Assembly: GCA_022559845.1 (NCBI GenBank)
Contig: CM040128.1
Coordinates: 227,091,643-227,155,642 of the forward strand
Direction: 5' to 3'
DNA: 64,000 nt
From: Amorphophallus konjac
Lineage: Eukaryota; Streptophyta; Magnoliopsida; Alismatales; Araceae
Positions 33,965-45,720 of the stretch are shown piece after piece. Each line of letters begins with the position of its first letter. Position 1 is the stretch's first letter. The notes below the pieces were generated by a model. It saw only the letters and a program-made list of their open reading frames with translations. It searched no databases and was not told the origin of the DNA. The position numbers and the translations under genes were made by a program.

Positions 33965-34441
33965 TTTGAGGATTAGATCGATTCAAGAGTCCTTGTTAAA
34001 GCTTAGATCGACTTCTAAGAGTCCTTAACACCTCTACTAGTCTTTCCAACTCGATCCCTAAGAGATAGACTAGCAAAAATCTAATCTTTTTGCTCTTTCT
34101 TCACTTCACGGAACTAACAGAGTGTAACGGTCGAAGGTAGGCGTGTTACCTGACTGTGGCGGTCGCACGATACACCGCTACATCCCATGTGCGCATAACT
34201 CAATAAAATTCAAACTCTTTTGTTTATTTATCCATATACTTATCTATAAAAATGGTATTTATCCTTAAAATTCATGAATAGGCTAAATAACTTTCTAGAT
34301 TATGGGTCAAACTTAATGGGCTTTGTCCTTAAACCTATTGGGCTTCAATTCATTTATTAATCTATTTTGGCCTTTATAAATTCCTAATAAATTCCAGAAA
34401 AATTCTATAGAAATTATTGATATAAATTTTGGGGCACTACA

Positions 34442-34978
34442 ATGGTGGACTGCCATTGCCTTTTAAAAGCTCAACCAAAACCTTGGAATCTGTATATATT
34501 ATCGAGAGAGGAATGTTGTGGAGATAGGCCAGCCAAAGGCCATCAAGTAATGCTCTCCCTTCAGCCACCATACTAGAACCCCTACCATAATAGTAGGAGA
34601 AGCCTAGCATCAATTTACCTTTAGAGTCTCTAAAAAAGCCTCCTCCTCCTGAAATCCCAGGATTTCCTTTGCTGTATCCATCAACATTTAGAGCAAAGGC
34701 CACTATCGGAGCCTTCCAGCATACTGTGATGAATTGAAGAGCCTTGTATTGAATGGAGAATCCCATATGATGAAGAGTCTGCAAGTAAGAAAGACTAATT
34801 TCCCGCTTGAAAATGACCTACTTGAAGGTCTGGGTGACATCCTCTAAGATCTGAAGAGCAATCTGGGAGAAATTTGCTTTACTGCCCTCAAATCTGTTTT
34901 GGCATCTCTGTTTCCAAATACCCCAGACTATCACCATTGTCAAGAGCAAATTAGTAAATCCCTGTGGACTGGCTAGCC
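34442..34978 (-). pseudogene. LINE remnant: zinc-finger-RVT segment and RNase H N-terminal part
   Basis: From the right, the minus strand reads the conserved VIVWGIWKQRCQNRFEG segment that precedes the RNase H of plant LINEs, then a TAG stop. RNase H motifs follow: ALNVDGYSKGNPGISGGGGF (catalytic Asp), the Glu in SSMVAEGRALLDGLWLA, and the Asp in IIYTDSKVLVELL. The 5' part of the LINE, including its RT, is absent; the sequence changes character at about 34979. Confidence 0.8.
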
Positions 34979-34999
34979 CTATTTATCAAAAATTCTCAA

Positions 35000-35141
35000 A
35001 ATTAACAGTTTGGTCAACAAGGTTTGATCGCAGTTAGTCGACTGACCGCATCATTGAGATCGCTTCACAGAATTAACGGTTTGGTCAACAGGGTCTGATC
35101 ACGGTTAGTCGACCAACCGCGTCCTTGAGATCGTTGTCCTT
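35000..35141. repeat. 71-bp tandem duplication
   Basis: Two copies begin AATTAAC at 35000 and 35071 and share GTTTGGTCAACA, GTTAGTCGAC and TTGAGATCG. They differ at scattered positions. Confidence 0.8.
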
Positions 35142-35366
35142 CGACCAACCATGTTCTCAGAGGAATCCTGCTTCAGCTAGACTCCGTCTTCTCTGATAAC
35201 GGATGCCCTAGAGTCCTAGTTTGCCTGGATTATAGGAGTTTGTTTCGATCCTGGAAAGTCCTAGAAGACTTAGAGTCTCTATCCAACCTAATTTTCAAGA
35301 GTTTGAAGCCTTAGGACTCCTAAACCCAAAGCTCATCCCTTATGGCCGAATTAGGGTTTCCCCTCT

Positions 35367-35375
35367 CTATAAATA
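35367..35375 (+). promoter_or_regulatory. Possible TATA box in the LTR-like fragment
   Basis: CTATAAATA in CCCTCTCTATAAATAAG, downstream of the GTCGAC-bearing repeats. Confidence 0.45.
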
Positions 35376-35480
35376 AGTCCCCTCACCCTAGGGTTGGCAT
35401 GGGGAGGACGTCTAGAGCTTGCCATAAAGTTCATATTATCCAAGGCATACACAGAGCTTTATGAGAGAAAATTCTTATTT

Positions 35481-36288
35481 TAGTTTTCTCTGAAACATGC
35501 AGCTTATGAATAGATAAAGGTATCCCCTGAATCCAAGTTCATTATTCAAGGAATCAAAATTTTGATGGATGAGAATAAGGAATCAGAGACCAATTGCAGA
35601 TGTTCACAGATGAATGTCAAATGATCATAGAAAATCAGAGTGGATATTAAGGTATCAAATCGACAGATATTTGAGAGTGTGCAAAGATATCAACAAGGAA
35701 AGTTGACTTAGAAACATTTCTGTCGACTGAGAATAATCTCTGACCAGACAAACTATTGTTCACTCCCCCTATCTAAAGTGAGTTATGAACCTCAGACTAT
35801 GAAGATTAGACCAAGAGGAATGACAGATAATGATAAACACACAAAAACCATTTTCTATTGATAGAAAGGATAGGTTTATAGACTGACTCAAGGCTCATCA
35901 TCACAAGGCAACAAATGACTCAACTTGACTCCCCCTATCTAGAAAGAGTTATGAGTCCAAGGAAGGTCAGAGAAAACTACAGAAAGCATCATCTCCTCCT
36001 GGCTGCATGATTGACTATCTTTTGGTACTAGATAGAGAACTTGATCCGAAGATCCCTCACGCACAGTGAAAGTTTTCAGTTGGACCTAATCCAATCTTCC
36101 ACAAATCACCATTTTATATACCAAATTGTTAGCTTGAACATAAGCAATAGAGAGTGAAGTAGCTTGACAACATGACAAGGCTAGACACTAACAAGTAGAC
36201 AAGCAGACAAGCAGACTCCCCCTTACTCAGTGCACTAGAAAACTGAACTACCCACAAAGAATATGCACTGGAATTTAATGACCTATAC
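35481..36288 (-). other. 3' non-coding part of the SIRE-like element with polypurine-like tracts
   Basis: On the minus strand AGGGGGAGT-type tracts occur at 36216-36223, 35928-35936 and 35761-35770. The last two sit in a repeated context (CATAACTC...AGATAGGGGGAGT), suggesting a local duplication. The 36040-36200 part resembles 59690-59860 in the same element. Confidence 0.6.
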
Positions 36289-36831
36289 TTATGAAAGTCT
36301 GTAGAGCCCTAGTTCTCTTCTCAAAGTAGAGATTTTTTCATGATTCAATAGCTTTGTAAAGATGTCAGCAATTTGATTCAGTGTGTCAACATGATGAAGT
36401 TCAAAGTTTTTCTTGGATACCTCATCTCTTAAAAAATGATGTCTTATTTCAATGTGTTTTGATCTTGAGTGTTGGATTGGATTTTTTGAAAGATTAATTT
36501 CACTAGTGCTATCACACAATATAGGTGTGTCACCAAGATCTACATTGTAGTCTTGGAGTTGGTGTTTTATCCATAGAACTTGAGTTCCACAGCTCCCTGC
36601 AACGACGTATTCAGCCTCTACAGTGGATAATGCAATAAAATGTTGTTTCTTGGAAGCCCAAGGAACCAAACACCCACCCAAAAATTGACAATATCCACTA
36701 GTACTTTTCCTATCCAATTTACATCCAGCATAATTTGCATCTGTATATGAAATTAAATTTAGTTTACATGATGCAGGATACCCCGGTCGTAAGTTGTGCG
36801 TGCCAGCAAGATATCTAAAAATTCTTTTCAA
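36289..36831 (-). pseudogene. RNase H of the SIRE-like Copia element
   Basis: This 180-codon open stretch has the Copia RNase H signature: SYTDANYAGCKLDRKSTSG, PWASKKQHFIALSTVEAEYV, the WIKHQLQDY region, PILCDSTSEINLSKNP, HSRSKHIEIRHHFLRD and ADIFTKLL. The catalytic Asp and Glu are present. It ends in a normal position near GLYRLS. It is the best-preserved domain of the element. Confidence 0.92.
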
Positions 36832-37677
36832 GGTAGCTAAGTGAGATTCTTTAGGACTGTATTAAAATCTAGCACATAAAAATACACTAAATTGTATGTC
36901 TGGCCTAGAAGCAGTGAGATAAAGTAAGGATCCGATCATACCTCGATAAGTTATTGGATCAACTGATTTACCCTTCTCATCTGCATCTAGGGATGTGCTT
37001 GTACCCATTGGTGTAGAAATGTGCTTAGGATCTCCAAGGTGTATTTTGTTTGATTGATGAAGCATCCTTCTTTCATCTGTTTGACCCGCAATCCAAGAAA
37101 GTATTGTAATTCACCAACTAAGCTCATTTCAAATTCTTTAGTCATCAAATTTACAAATTCTTCACATAGTTCAGAATTTGTTGAACCAAAAATAATATCA
37201 TCAACGTATACCAAAACTATTATGATTTGACCATTAGAAGTTTTGGTGAATAGAGTTTGATCCACTTTACCTCTGTTGTAGCCATTATCAAGCAAGAAAG
37301 CAATCAGCCTGTCATACCAAGCTCGTGGAGCTTATTTTAGCCCATATAGTGCCTTATTCAACTTAAAAACATTGTTAGGTAGCTTAGAAGATTCAAAACC
37401 AGGGGGCTGCTCAACATAAACTTCCTCTTTTATAATTCCATTTAGGAAAGCACTTTTTACATCCATTTGTTGAAGTTTAAAATCGAGTGAGCAGGCAAAA
37501 GCTAATAAAATCCTGATTGCTTCCATCCTAGCAACTGGTGCATAGGATTCATCAAAATCTACCCTAGTTTCTGATTGTAGCCCTTAGCTACCAACCTTGC
37601 TTTATTTCTTGAAATTATTTCATCTTCGTTTATTTTATTTCTAAATACCCAACTTGTTCCTATGACAGAAAAATTAT
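36832..37677 (-). pseudogene. Reverse transcriptase of the SIRE-like Copia element
   Basis: Pieces in shifted frames carry the Copia RT motifs in order. They are NNFSVIGTSWVFRNKI near 37670, ARMEAIRILLAFACSLDFKL, QMDVKSAFLNGIIKEEVYVE, PPGF and KALYGLK, then the catalytic YVDDIIFGSTN, FEMSLVGELQYFLGL and RPDIQFSV. At least two frameshifts and a stop after KALYGLK disrupt it. Confidence 0.9.
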
Positions 37678-37682
37678 TAGGT
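37678..37682. repeat. Target-site duplication TAGGT of the 6.3-kb insertion
   Basis: TAGGT precedes TGTTGACATC at 37683 and recurs at 43981-43985 after CCCCACA. It splits the Copia pol between the FERNQV and NNFSVIG segments. Confidence 0.85.
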
Positions 37683-38616
37683 TGTTGACATCTAAAATAT
37701 CACTGTACGCCAAGCGTGGCCTAACAGCCAGGAGAATAGCTGACCAGTGCAGAAAAGTCGAAGGAAACCTGAAAGGAGGTCCACTCGGACTGTTGGAGCC
37801 CTAGGCCACCTGATAGAGCGTCAGGGATCCCATAACTCATCGTCTCGGGACGTCTGAAGAAATTCTACAACAACTCGACAGCGCTATAAGGCAAGCCGAA
37901 ATCAACAAACCTAACAAACTAGCATCGACTTGCTCGTGCCAAATAAACCCCACATCCTGTCCGACGAGGATGAAAATACACCTGGTGGCCCACCACCTGA
38001 TAAGGATGCCTCCCGAGATGAAGAAATGTCCCTGGTTTCGTAAAACAGGGTTCCGAAGGTAATATCAGCAGAAGAACCTAAGTGACCCGATTATGGTACA
38101 CATTATACCGGTAAGGTCCGTAAGAGGCCAAAAAGTTGCCCAATGTGGGCAAAAATACTTCAAGTGATGGCCCACTTGATGAAAATACTCTCCACATCCA
38201 CAGAGCAGGTCTGATGGCACAAATCACAGTGCCGAAGGCCAAATTAGGCTAAAACCCGAGCAATCTAACACGGGTATGGAACGTGTCGGGAATCACTCGG
38301 AATTGCAAGTCGAAGCCCGTGGACCTCGAGTTCGGCACCCCAGAGATGCCTCATCAAGCATGGAGCAATACTGGACATCAAACATTTGTTTGGCCCAGCC
38401 CGGAGCAATTGAAGCAATGAAAAGCCAAAACTTGCCAAAATACCCTTTAGGGGGCCAAGATGAATCGGCCACCCCTTTCTCACCTGATGAACCAGCGCAA
38501 TAAGATGAATCAGCCACCCCTTTCACCTCCTTGAATCGGCTAGGTGAACAGGAGGCGGGCCGGTGATCCGGCGCCAAGCCTTCCTCCCTGCTGAATCACT
38601 GACGCCCCTGTTTTGC

Positions 38617-38624
38617 CTATAAAT
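38617..38624 (+). promoter_or_regulatory. Possible TATA box in the 6.3-kb insertion
   Basis: CTATAAAT in TTTTGCCTATAAATGGGC, followed by a purine-rich leader (GAGAGGACACAGAGAAGAG). Confidence 0.5.
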
Positions 38625-41600
38625 GGGCCAATTCAGGGCAAAGAGAGGACACAGAGAAGAGAAGGGGATCAGAAGGTGGAGGGGAACTAAAAAAAAGGGA
38701 GAGAAGCTTGGAGAGATCGAAGGAGGGTGAGTGAGCCATGTTTTCCAGTTTCCTTTCACTGCTGCAAGTATTTAGATTGGAGCGTCCCTCCGATCCCCTA
38801 TTCTATTTGGTAGGTGGGTTTCCATCATGTTTGAAGCCCCAAGGGGCTAATAGTTTCATTTCTTTCTCTTATGTCATGCTCTTCCCATGTGTCTGTAATG
38901 TTATAGTCCTCACCCTTAAATTCTGTAACACCCCATGTTTCCTTTGCTTCAAAGTCTAGTAAGGCTATAATAGCCCTTTGGGGCGACAGGGTTTTCTTAC
39001 CTGTTTGTTGTTCGTAGTCGTAGTTATTGAAGGTTGTAAGAAGTGCTCTGGCGGAGCTTTTAATGAATAAACATGTTGGATGCTTCGGGTTTTACATGTT
39101 GTTGCTTGTTCTAATTTACATCTTTGAAGCTTTTGTGTTCGTCTCTGATCATCAAGAATACTCCCCCCGGATGTGAGCAGGCCTTCCTGAGGCTATATGC
39201 TTGCAATCCTGTGATCATCTGGGCAATTTTAGTACTACCTGCCGGATGTTACAAGTGAATGGCCATTGGCCACGCCCTCACAGGCGACATGAATTTCCCC
39301 CCGATTGCCTCTGATGGATCCTTTTTCTTTTACTTTGGTACATATCTCTATAATGTGTATTCTCTCTGCTTTGATGAGAATGCGTGTCTTTGTGCTCTGC
39401 TTAGGCATAACACACTTTGTAGTGGAAACAATCGTTTGCCCTCTCACTCGTATTCATGGGTTGTGGGGACTTCGGTAGCCTTCCCAGACGTATAGAATAT
39501 GTGCCTGGTTTTCATCTGTATAGCATTGTTATCCAGTTTCTACAGGGATCACCCTGGTGGTGCGGACACACGCCACTATGCACGCCGGTGGACGGCGACA
39601 CACTGCGGCCCAGTTAGCTCACGGAGGACGTGGACGCATCGGCCGAGCCATCATCTTTATTTCACATTTTTAGGCCATGTTGGACAATTGTGTTATTATT
39701 TGGCAATTGGGCTAGGCTAGATAAGGGGCTAGAATTAATGGGCCTTTGGGCCTTAAATGGGCAAAGGGGTTTAATGTGAACAAGATAAGGGGTTTAGTGG
39801 CTATGTGTGAATGGGGTTAATGGAAGGTGGGCTAAGGTGGCTAGTGGAAGGGGGCGCCCCCTTCCTTGGTCCAAAGGGGAGGCAGCCACCTACCAACTTT
39901 GAATCCCCTCCCTTATTTTGTAAAATTTAGGTAGCATCCTTGTCCCCTTGTCCCCCCCTTGGTCTCCCCCTCTCCCCATGGTCCGAGGTGCGCACCCCCC
40001 TCTCCCTCCCCTCTCTCCCACGCCTTTTCCAGCCCCCCTTCCCTTGACATTCCCTATATAATCACATGTATAGTGTTATTTGAGGAGTTAATGAAGTTTT
40101 TATGCGAGAAGATTATGTTAAGAGAGTGATTCTCTTCCTCCTCTTGGGTGTGATGCCCTTGATCAAATCCTGTGATGAGATTCTTTTGAGCGTGTGACTC
40201 GCCCCTCTATCCTCCCTATTCTCTTCATATCCGATTCTTTGAAAATTCTCAGGGAAGCTTCTGCAAGTCAGGAAGAAGTTGGCGCTATTTTCGCGTCGAT
40301 CAGAGCTCTGGATCGTCGGTAACAATTCTTCCCGTGAAGTCGCGTAAACCTGCCCAAGCCTACTGTCCAGAGCTTCAAGTTCCTGATCCCAAATTTCTAC
40401 GGATCGACTCCTAAGCTATCTGGATCTGAGATCCTGATGGGTTGTAGGATTTTTTGTCATCTTCGCGTTTCCGCCAAGCTCATGTCGTTCTATGATCGGT
40501 GCTGGCCGTGGCAGAGATTCTTGTGGGACTGTGCCGACTACCCTGTGCAGATCCGACCCGGAGAAAGAGGTGACTTCCAGAAGCTTCCCCACCCTCCTCT
40601 TTGCCGATCTGACCAAACGCCTTGGTCAGATCCTTCCTCTAGACGTCGTCGATGATCTACAACAAACGGCGCCTCGTTCTAGTAATTATTTGTCTTCCTT
40701 TGTAGTTCTGTGTGTGTAGAACCTGAGACTGAGAGCAGTCACAGTTGCACCCAGATCTAGTAAGATCTGATCACGCCCTTCGGAGCAGAGAATCTTAGTC
40801 ATGTTTCTGATGTTCTCCAACAAACGGCACCCCGATCGGACGTCGGATCTTGGCATACCGGCCTCCGTAAGTTTATTGCGCCGAATGACTTGCGCGGGCA
40901 GAATCAAGTTGGCTTCCAATCGGTTCACCCGATCGGCCCCGACTCGCTTCCCTCGCCTCCTGCGAGTGTGGCCCGTCAACTCGGATGCGAGTAACCTCAA
41001 ATTTGCGTTTGTAGCCCTTTACATCCCTGCATGGAGTGGGCATTAGGTTCTGAAATAGTATGATTATTCGTTGTATTGGGGTTGTTCGGATTCGGCTGGG
41101 ATTTCTTTCCCATGCGTTAGTCGTGGAGGTACGCGCCTCGTTCCACACTCACATTGCTGATTTAGTATATTTTCTATCATGCTGTGTTTGTGAGAAAAGG
41201 GCTGATAGCTAGCTTCAAATCGCCATGGTTGTGAGTTGTGAGCGCCCGTTCCTTAGCTCCAGTCGAGCACCGAGCTCGGACTGCATTACCCTAGGCGACA
41301 TTGGTTCCTTAACCACTGTGATCCCACGTTTCCCTCGCAAGGGACGATCGTCGGGCTAGAGTGAGTTGTTGTTAAGAGACGTCTCCAACCGGAGAATGCC
41401 ACGGTGGTCAGCTGCTCAGCTTACATTAGTGTGCGAGTGCTGGCCGCACTTTTAGTCGGTCATACGTCTTAGCCCGGTCGTGTCATCCATCCCGCATCAC
41501 CTGGCTCCCAGACTAGTCACACACGAGCACAATTTTTGTTTGCTGAAATGCATGTGGGGAATTTCATCTGCTGAAGAACACTATGTATATAGATTAGTGC

Positions 41601-42695
41601 ATCTCCCTTGCATGAGAATCAGTAGTGCATGCTCAGAATAACAATTTGAGGATGGTTTTTGTCCCCCCTAAACCAGCACATTAAGTCTGTCCGGATTTCA
41701 ATGAGGCATCCCATAAAAAATCACTCCACCGATGTATTTGCCGAATTCTCCTTGCCCATTTGTACCCACGGGTTTTCTAGTCTCCACAGCCTAACCTGTG
41801 ATCCCTTACACCAGGGCAATAGTATGGTTATCCTGATTTCTCACCTTTTCTTTTATAATCTAGATCCATCATCTTAAAAAGGGGGTACATCCCTTGATCA
41901 AAGCCGTCGTATTGACTCCTGATACACTTTTATTGCTTTCCGATAGCCAGATTCTCTAATTGTTCCGAGCTCTCGGGGGCTTACTTCCTCATAGTATGGT
42001 CCCTAGGGAACCCCATCTAGGAAGTGAACAGTAACAGTCAGATGTTTTGGCAACATAATAAATCCATTTCTCAAAGTTTCAATGTCACTGACCATGGATT
42101 GTCGGAGCTCCTTGTAGGCTGGTCCTCGAGGCTTCCACATCCAATTCTAGTCATGGGGTTGCCATTTCTGGCTCACCCAGCAGTTAATGAGACCATCTCG
42201 GATCCTTCCATGGGTGGCTCTCTATTTCTCCCCTTTTTAGTCTTTCGGAATAAGGGGAGATTCTGCCAAAATCTGCTCAGCATTCCGTGGTCTTTTCCGT
42301 TCATTTTCGTCTTCGTCTCAAATTTGAATGAAAGTCTGTAAATGCCAAAATAGAAGTTAATATTACATAGCCAATGTAAAGAGCGTAACAGTGGACCCTT
42401 GGGTCGTTCAGTAGCAAGTACTCTTGCCCCTGGCTCTGGCTTCCTTCTAAAATAAGTGCTTGATCTAATGAAGAGAAAATAAAAAAAAACATACATACGC
42501 GTACACAAAAGAAAGGAGGACGAGACATATGTTAAAAGAGTGATGCACATCCTTGGACTTAACATGTGGAGCCATGACACAAACAAAAAGATAAATGAAA
42601 GAAAGGGAGGCTAGAAGTATGGCTCCTGCTGGGGAGTGCATCAACTCCATCACCATCAGCACAATGGGTTTCAAGGTTAGCACAATCAACATGTT

Positions 42696-42895
42696 GAGTT
42701 GACTCCAAAACCCCTCTGTGTCGACCCCTTCTTCTTTCTGGTTGCCCCTGAGTCAACTCCAAACCCCCTTGGCGTCGACCCTTACTTCTCCCAGCTGCCC
42801 CTTGGGTCGACTCCAAGCCTCCCTGGTGTCGACCCCTTTCCTTCTCAGTTGGCCCCTACATCGACCGCAACCCCTCATCGCATCGACTCCCCTTT
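42696..42895. repeat. 54-bp tandem repeat, about 3.7 copies
   Basis: Units start at 42696, 42750, 42804 and 42858. Each has a GTCGACTCC-like word, a CCCCT(T/C) run and GTGTCGACCCC. Because 54 is a multiple of three, one frame reads an 18-residue repeat (STPNPLGVDPYFSQLPLG-like). Confidence 0.85.
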
Positions 42896-43317
42896 GCTCA
42901 ATCAACCTGTTACGTTTGCATGCCTCATGTTTACTTCCCTTTTGTGGTATTCTATTCAAAGAAGGGAATGTTTCCCTCATACAAACTAAGTAGCAATCAC
43001 AATAAGAAGGGAGGGAGAAGAATGAATGATCAATTCTGGCCTAAGAAGAAGTCTTCAAGACGAGGGGCATGGTGGCTTGAATCGGCAGCCACTGATCCGG
43101 CCATGGGGTGAGAGGCCAGGTGATCTGGCCAAGGGGGTGAGAAGCCAAGTGAATCGGTGCAAGGACTCATTCCCCCCATGCCGGTTCACTATGCTTTCTT
43201 CTCTCTCCTCTCTCTGCGTCGATTTACCCCCTCTCCTCCTCTTTCTCCTGTCGACTCACCTCCTCTCCTCCTCTTCCTCATGCCGGTTCACCTTCCTTTC
43301 CACTAACATGTGACTAT

Positions 43318-43333
43318 TGATATATATATATAT
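43318..43333. repeat. TA microsatellite
   Basis: A TATATATATATATATG run inside the 6.3-kb insertion. Confidence 0.9.
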
Positions 43334-43985
43334 GTGTGAGATAAAAAAAGAGAGAGAGCAATAATAATGGTAACGATAAAGAACAAATGAGGAAGGGGAT
43401 ATGATGATGATAATATAAATAATGGCAATGAGAAAAAAAAATTTGAACATATTTGCATATATCTACATGAATGCATATCTATCTTACCCCGTGTGCCTAC
43501 ATGTAATGACTCTTCGGTATATCAAATGGTGATTCGCAGAAGGTCAGATTAAGTCTGACTGGAAACTCTCACTAACCGTGAGGTGATCTCCGGATCTAAG
43601 TTCTCCGCCACGTATCAGGAGTCGATCCACTTAAATAAACATAATCCCACGGTTTGCTTGATGGCATAATAAAGTCCATTTTATGCAATGAATGTCTTCC
43701 AAATCATGATCTTCTTCAAATTATTCGGCCCCATGGCCCCTCTATTTTTGGTGATTAATCAAGGGTTGTTCCTCTTTTGGAGGGACGTAATTAACGTCGT
43801 AACCTTTACGGTACGGCGAGTTTCGGGTCCTGACACGATCACCCACCTTCGTCTGATCAGTCAGACGGTGCGCATAATAAACTTGTCACTCTGTGACTAG
43901 CACGCCTTGCATCAACAAAACCCGAAAGAAAAAATAATAAATAAATAGATAATTTTTTTTAAAAAAAATCCATCCCCACATAGGT

Positions 43986-44387
43986 CTAGGAAGCAAAGTT
44001 CAGACCTGGTTTCTTTCAAATTGACCCAATTCTTCATGCATTGCATTTATCCAAGATTCATCCTTTAAGGCCTCATCTATTGTTTTAGGTTCAATTTGTG
44101 ATACCAATGCAACTAAATATTGGTTATTTATTTCCTTATAAAAATATCTGGTTCTATGAGGGTCATGCAGATTACCAATGATATTTTGAACAGGATGGTC
44201 TTTTAAAAATTTGACATTGTTTGATGACTCACCTTGTTCGATCGACCTAGGTACTGAATCGGTCGACCGACCTTGTTATGGTTCCTGTTCTTCCAATTGT
44301 TCAGGTGGTTCTACATCCTCTTTGGTTTCCAGAAATTCCCCATTGTCATTCTCTTTCCTGTTATTTTCAGATTTGTTAGTAAATTCA
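43986..44387 (-). pseudogene. IN-RT linker of the SIRE-like Copia pol
   Basis: The minus strand reads KTIDEALKDESWINAMHEEL and GQFERNQV near 44090-44000, the conserved start of the Copia RT region. Before that is a hydrophilic, Glu-rich linker. A TGA follows NQV, where relatives have Trp. The 6.3-kb insertion begins about 20 bp later. Confidence 0.82.
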
Positions 44388-45320
44388 TCAAAGATTATAT
44401 ATATAAGGTGACTCTTCTATTGTTTGATCATTGATGTTGAACACCCTATAGGCTCTAGACTGTTCAGAATACCCAAGGAATGTACCTAGACTGCTCTTGG
44501 CCTCAAACTTATCTAAGTCATTCTTATCATTATTATGAATGAAACATTTTGAACCAATAATTTTAAAGTAGGCCAAGTTGGCCTTCTTACCTTTTAACAT
44601 CTCATAGGGAGTTTTCTTGTGAATGGGTCTTACCATTGCTCTATTAATGATATAGCAGGCAGTGTTGGTTGCCTCTGCCCAAAAGTTTCGTGGAAGTTGG
44701 CTGTCAACTAGCATAGTTTTGGCCATCTCTACAATAGTTTTGTTCCTACTTTCAACTATCACGTTCTGTTCTGGAGTCTTGGGAGAAGAGAATTTATGAA
44801 TTAATCCTTCTTTTTCACAAAAATCAGTAAACAAGGAGTTTTCAAATTCTCCCCCATGATCAGATAAAATTGTGCAAATTTTATGTTTACCCTCATGTTT
44901 TATTCTTGTGAAGAAATTCTAAAATTCATGGAAGGCATCACTCTTATGTGTTAAAAAGAAAATCCAATCAAACCTGGTGAAATCATCTACAATCACATAT
45001 CCAAATCTTTTTCCAGCTAGACTGTGGGTTCTTGTAGGACCGAAGAGATCCATGTGGAGAAATTCCAATGGTCTACCAGATAGGGGCTCATGCCTTGTTT
45101 TAAAGGATTTTCTGGTCTGTTTACCTAAGGCGCATGCATCACAGACTTTAGGGTTGGATTTAAAGGAAATCTCTGGCAAACCTTTAACCAGGTGGTACTT
45201 CACAAGTTTATTCAAAGTATTGTAACTAGCATGACCTAATCTGCAATGGCAAATGAATGCATTATCACCTACACTTGCGGAAAGACACAAATCTCTTGAG
45301 AAGTTGTCATCTAGGTCTAC
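44388..45320 (-). pseudogene. Integrase of the SIRE-like Copia element
   Basis: Two open stretches (45320-44919 and 44834-44388) cover it. The pre-integrase HHCC finger is intact: CHCRLGHASYNTLNKL with CDACALGKQTRKSF. The core has HMDLFGPT (first Asp), LSDHGGEF (second Asp) and VIVESRNKT (Glu), followed by the usual LPRNFWAEA, YIINR and TPYEMLKGKK. A stop separates HKSDAFHEF from NFFTRI. The N-terminal edge is the CACTA insertion. Confidence 0.92.
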
Positions 45321-45323
45321 CAT
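45321..45323. repeat. Target-site duplication CAT of the CACTA transposon
   Basis: CAT precedes CACTACAGG. On the right CAT occurs at 59224-59226, after two extra bases (TT). Removal joins the Copia pol in frame across the VYM/VDLDD junction. Three-base duplications are the CACTA rule. Confidence 0.75.
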
Positions 45324-45336
45324 CACTACAGGAAAA
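45324..45336 (+). repeat. Left terminal inverted repeat of the CACTA element
   Basis: CACTACAGGAAAA. Twelve positions pair with the right end, with one difference (G versus A at base 8). Confidence 0.85.
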
Positions 45337-45339
45337 CTG

Positions 45340-45720
45340 GCCTTTACCTATGTTTTTAAAACTTAGGTATAGGTCCAAAAACGTAGGTAAATCCTTTACC
45401 TACATTTGCTTGTCACACTTTCAAAGCGTGGCGCTTGCTCGCGTGACTATAGGTTATACCTAAGTTTCTATAAAATGTAGATATAGATCGACCTATACCT
45501 ACGCTTCCAAGCGTAGGAATAATCCAACAGAAGCGTAAGTTAAAAACATGTATACACACACATATAAGAGGCTATACCTACATTTCAAAAAACATAAGTA
45601 TTATTTTTGGCCACGTAGTGAAAGAAACGTATGAAAAAGTATTAGCGTCATTGTCTTAAAAACGTAGGAAAAAGAACTAGTCTCAATTTTAAAAAAATGT
45701 AGGTATATTGTTCTTTTTTT
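45340..45720. repeat. Left subterminal repeat array
   Basis: Words of the type CCTACGTTT, ACGTAGGTA and ACCTATGTT recur about a dozen times in both orientations, including a perfect hairpin CCTACGCTT/AAGCGTAGG near 45496-45515. Such arrays bind the accessory transposase in En/Spm-like elements. Confidence 0.75.

Larger units (their letters stand above)
31164..34441 (-). repeat. Solo Gypsy LTR, 3278 bp
   Basis: It runs from TGTCACGCCCCGAG to GGGGCACTACA on the plus strand, with a perfect 5-bp target duplication and no coding region, primer site or second LTR. Its start matches the outer chromovirus LTR and a middle part shares the AAGTATTTTC-type phrases, so it is a related but distinct family. 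A minus-strand TATA box lies at 33953. It arose by recombination between the two LTRs of a full element. Confidence 0.85.
34979..35480 (+). other. LTR-like fragment in plus orientation
   Basis: It holds a 71-bp tandem duplication with GTCGAC words, then a TATA box and a leader-like segment, but no clear LTR ends. It abuts the LINE remnant on the left and the 3' non-coding part of the minus-strand Copia element on the right. It may be a truncated LTR of another family. Confidence 0.4.
37683..43980. mobile_element. 6298-bp coding-free LTR-type insertion (giant solo LTR or non-autonomous element)
   Basis: The ends are TGTTGACATC...CCATCCCCACA, TG...CA termini with a perfect 5-bp target duplication. 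I found no internal repeat of the first or last bases, no primer site and no gag or pol motif. A giant Gypsy solo LTR fits best; a large retrotransposon derivative is the alternative. It has a TATA box at 38617, another TATA-like site near 40053, GC-rich text at 40,450-41,150, a 54-bp tandem repeat at 42696 and a TA repeat at 43318. Open stretches inside are overlapping on both strands and look accidental. Confidence 0.65.

Noticed and set aside
34979..35480. 3' LTR of the minus-strand SIRE-like element
   Set aside because: It lacks the TGTTAAGC end and C-run of the right LTR, and its TATA box points the other way, so it is more likely another element's fragment.
42173..42586. Minus-strand 137-codon frame in the 6.3-kb insertion
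   Set aside because: No domain is seen, other frames overlap it, and the surroundings are coding-free.
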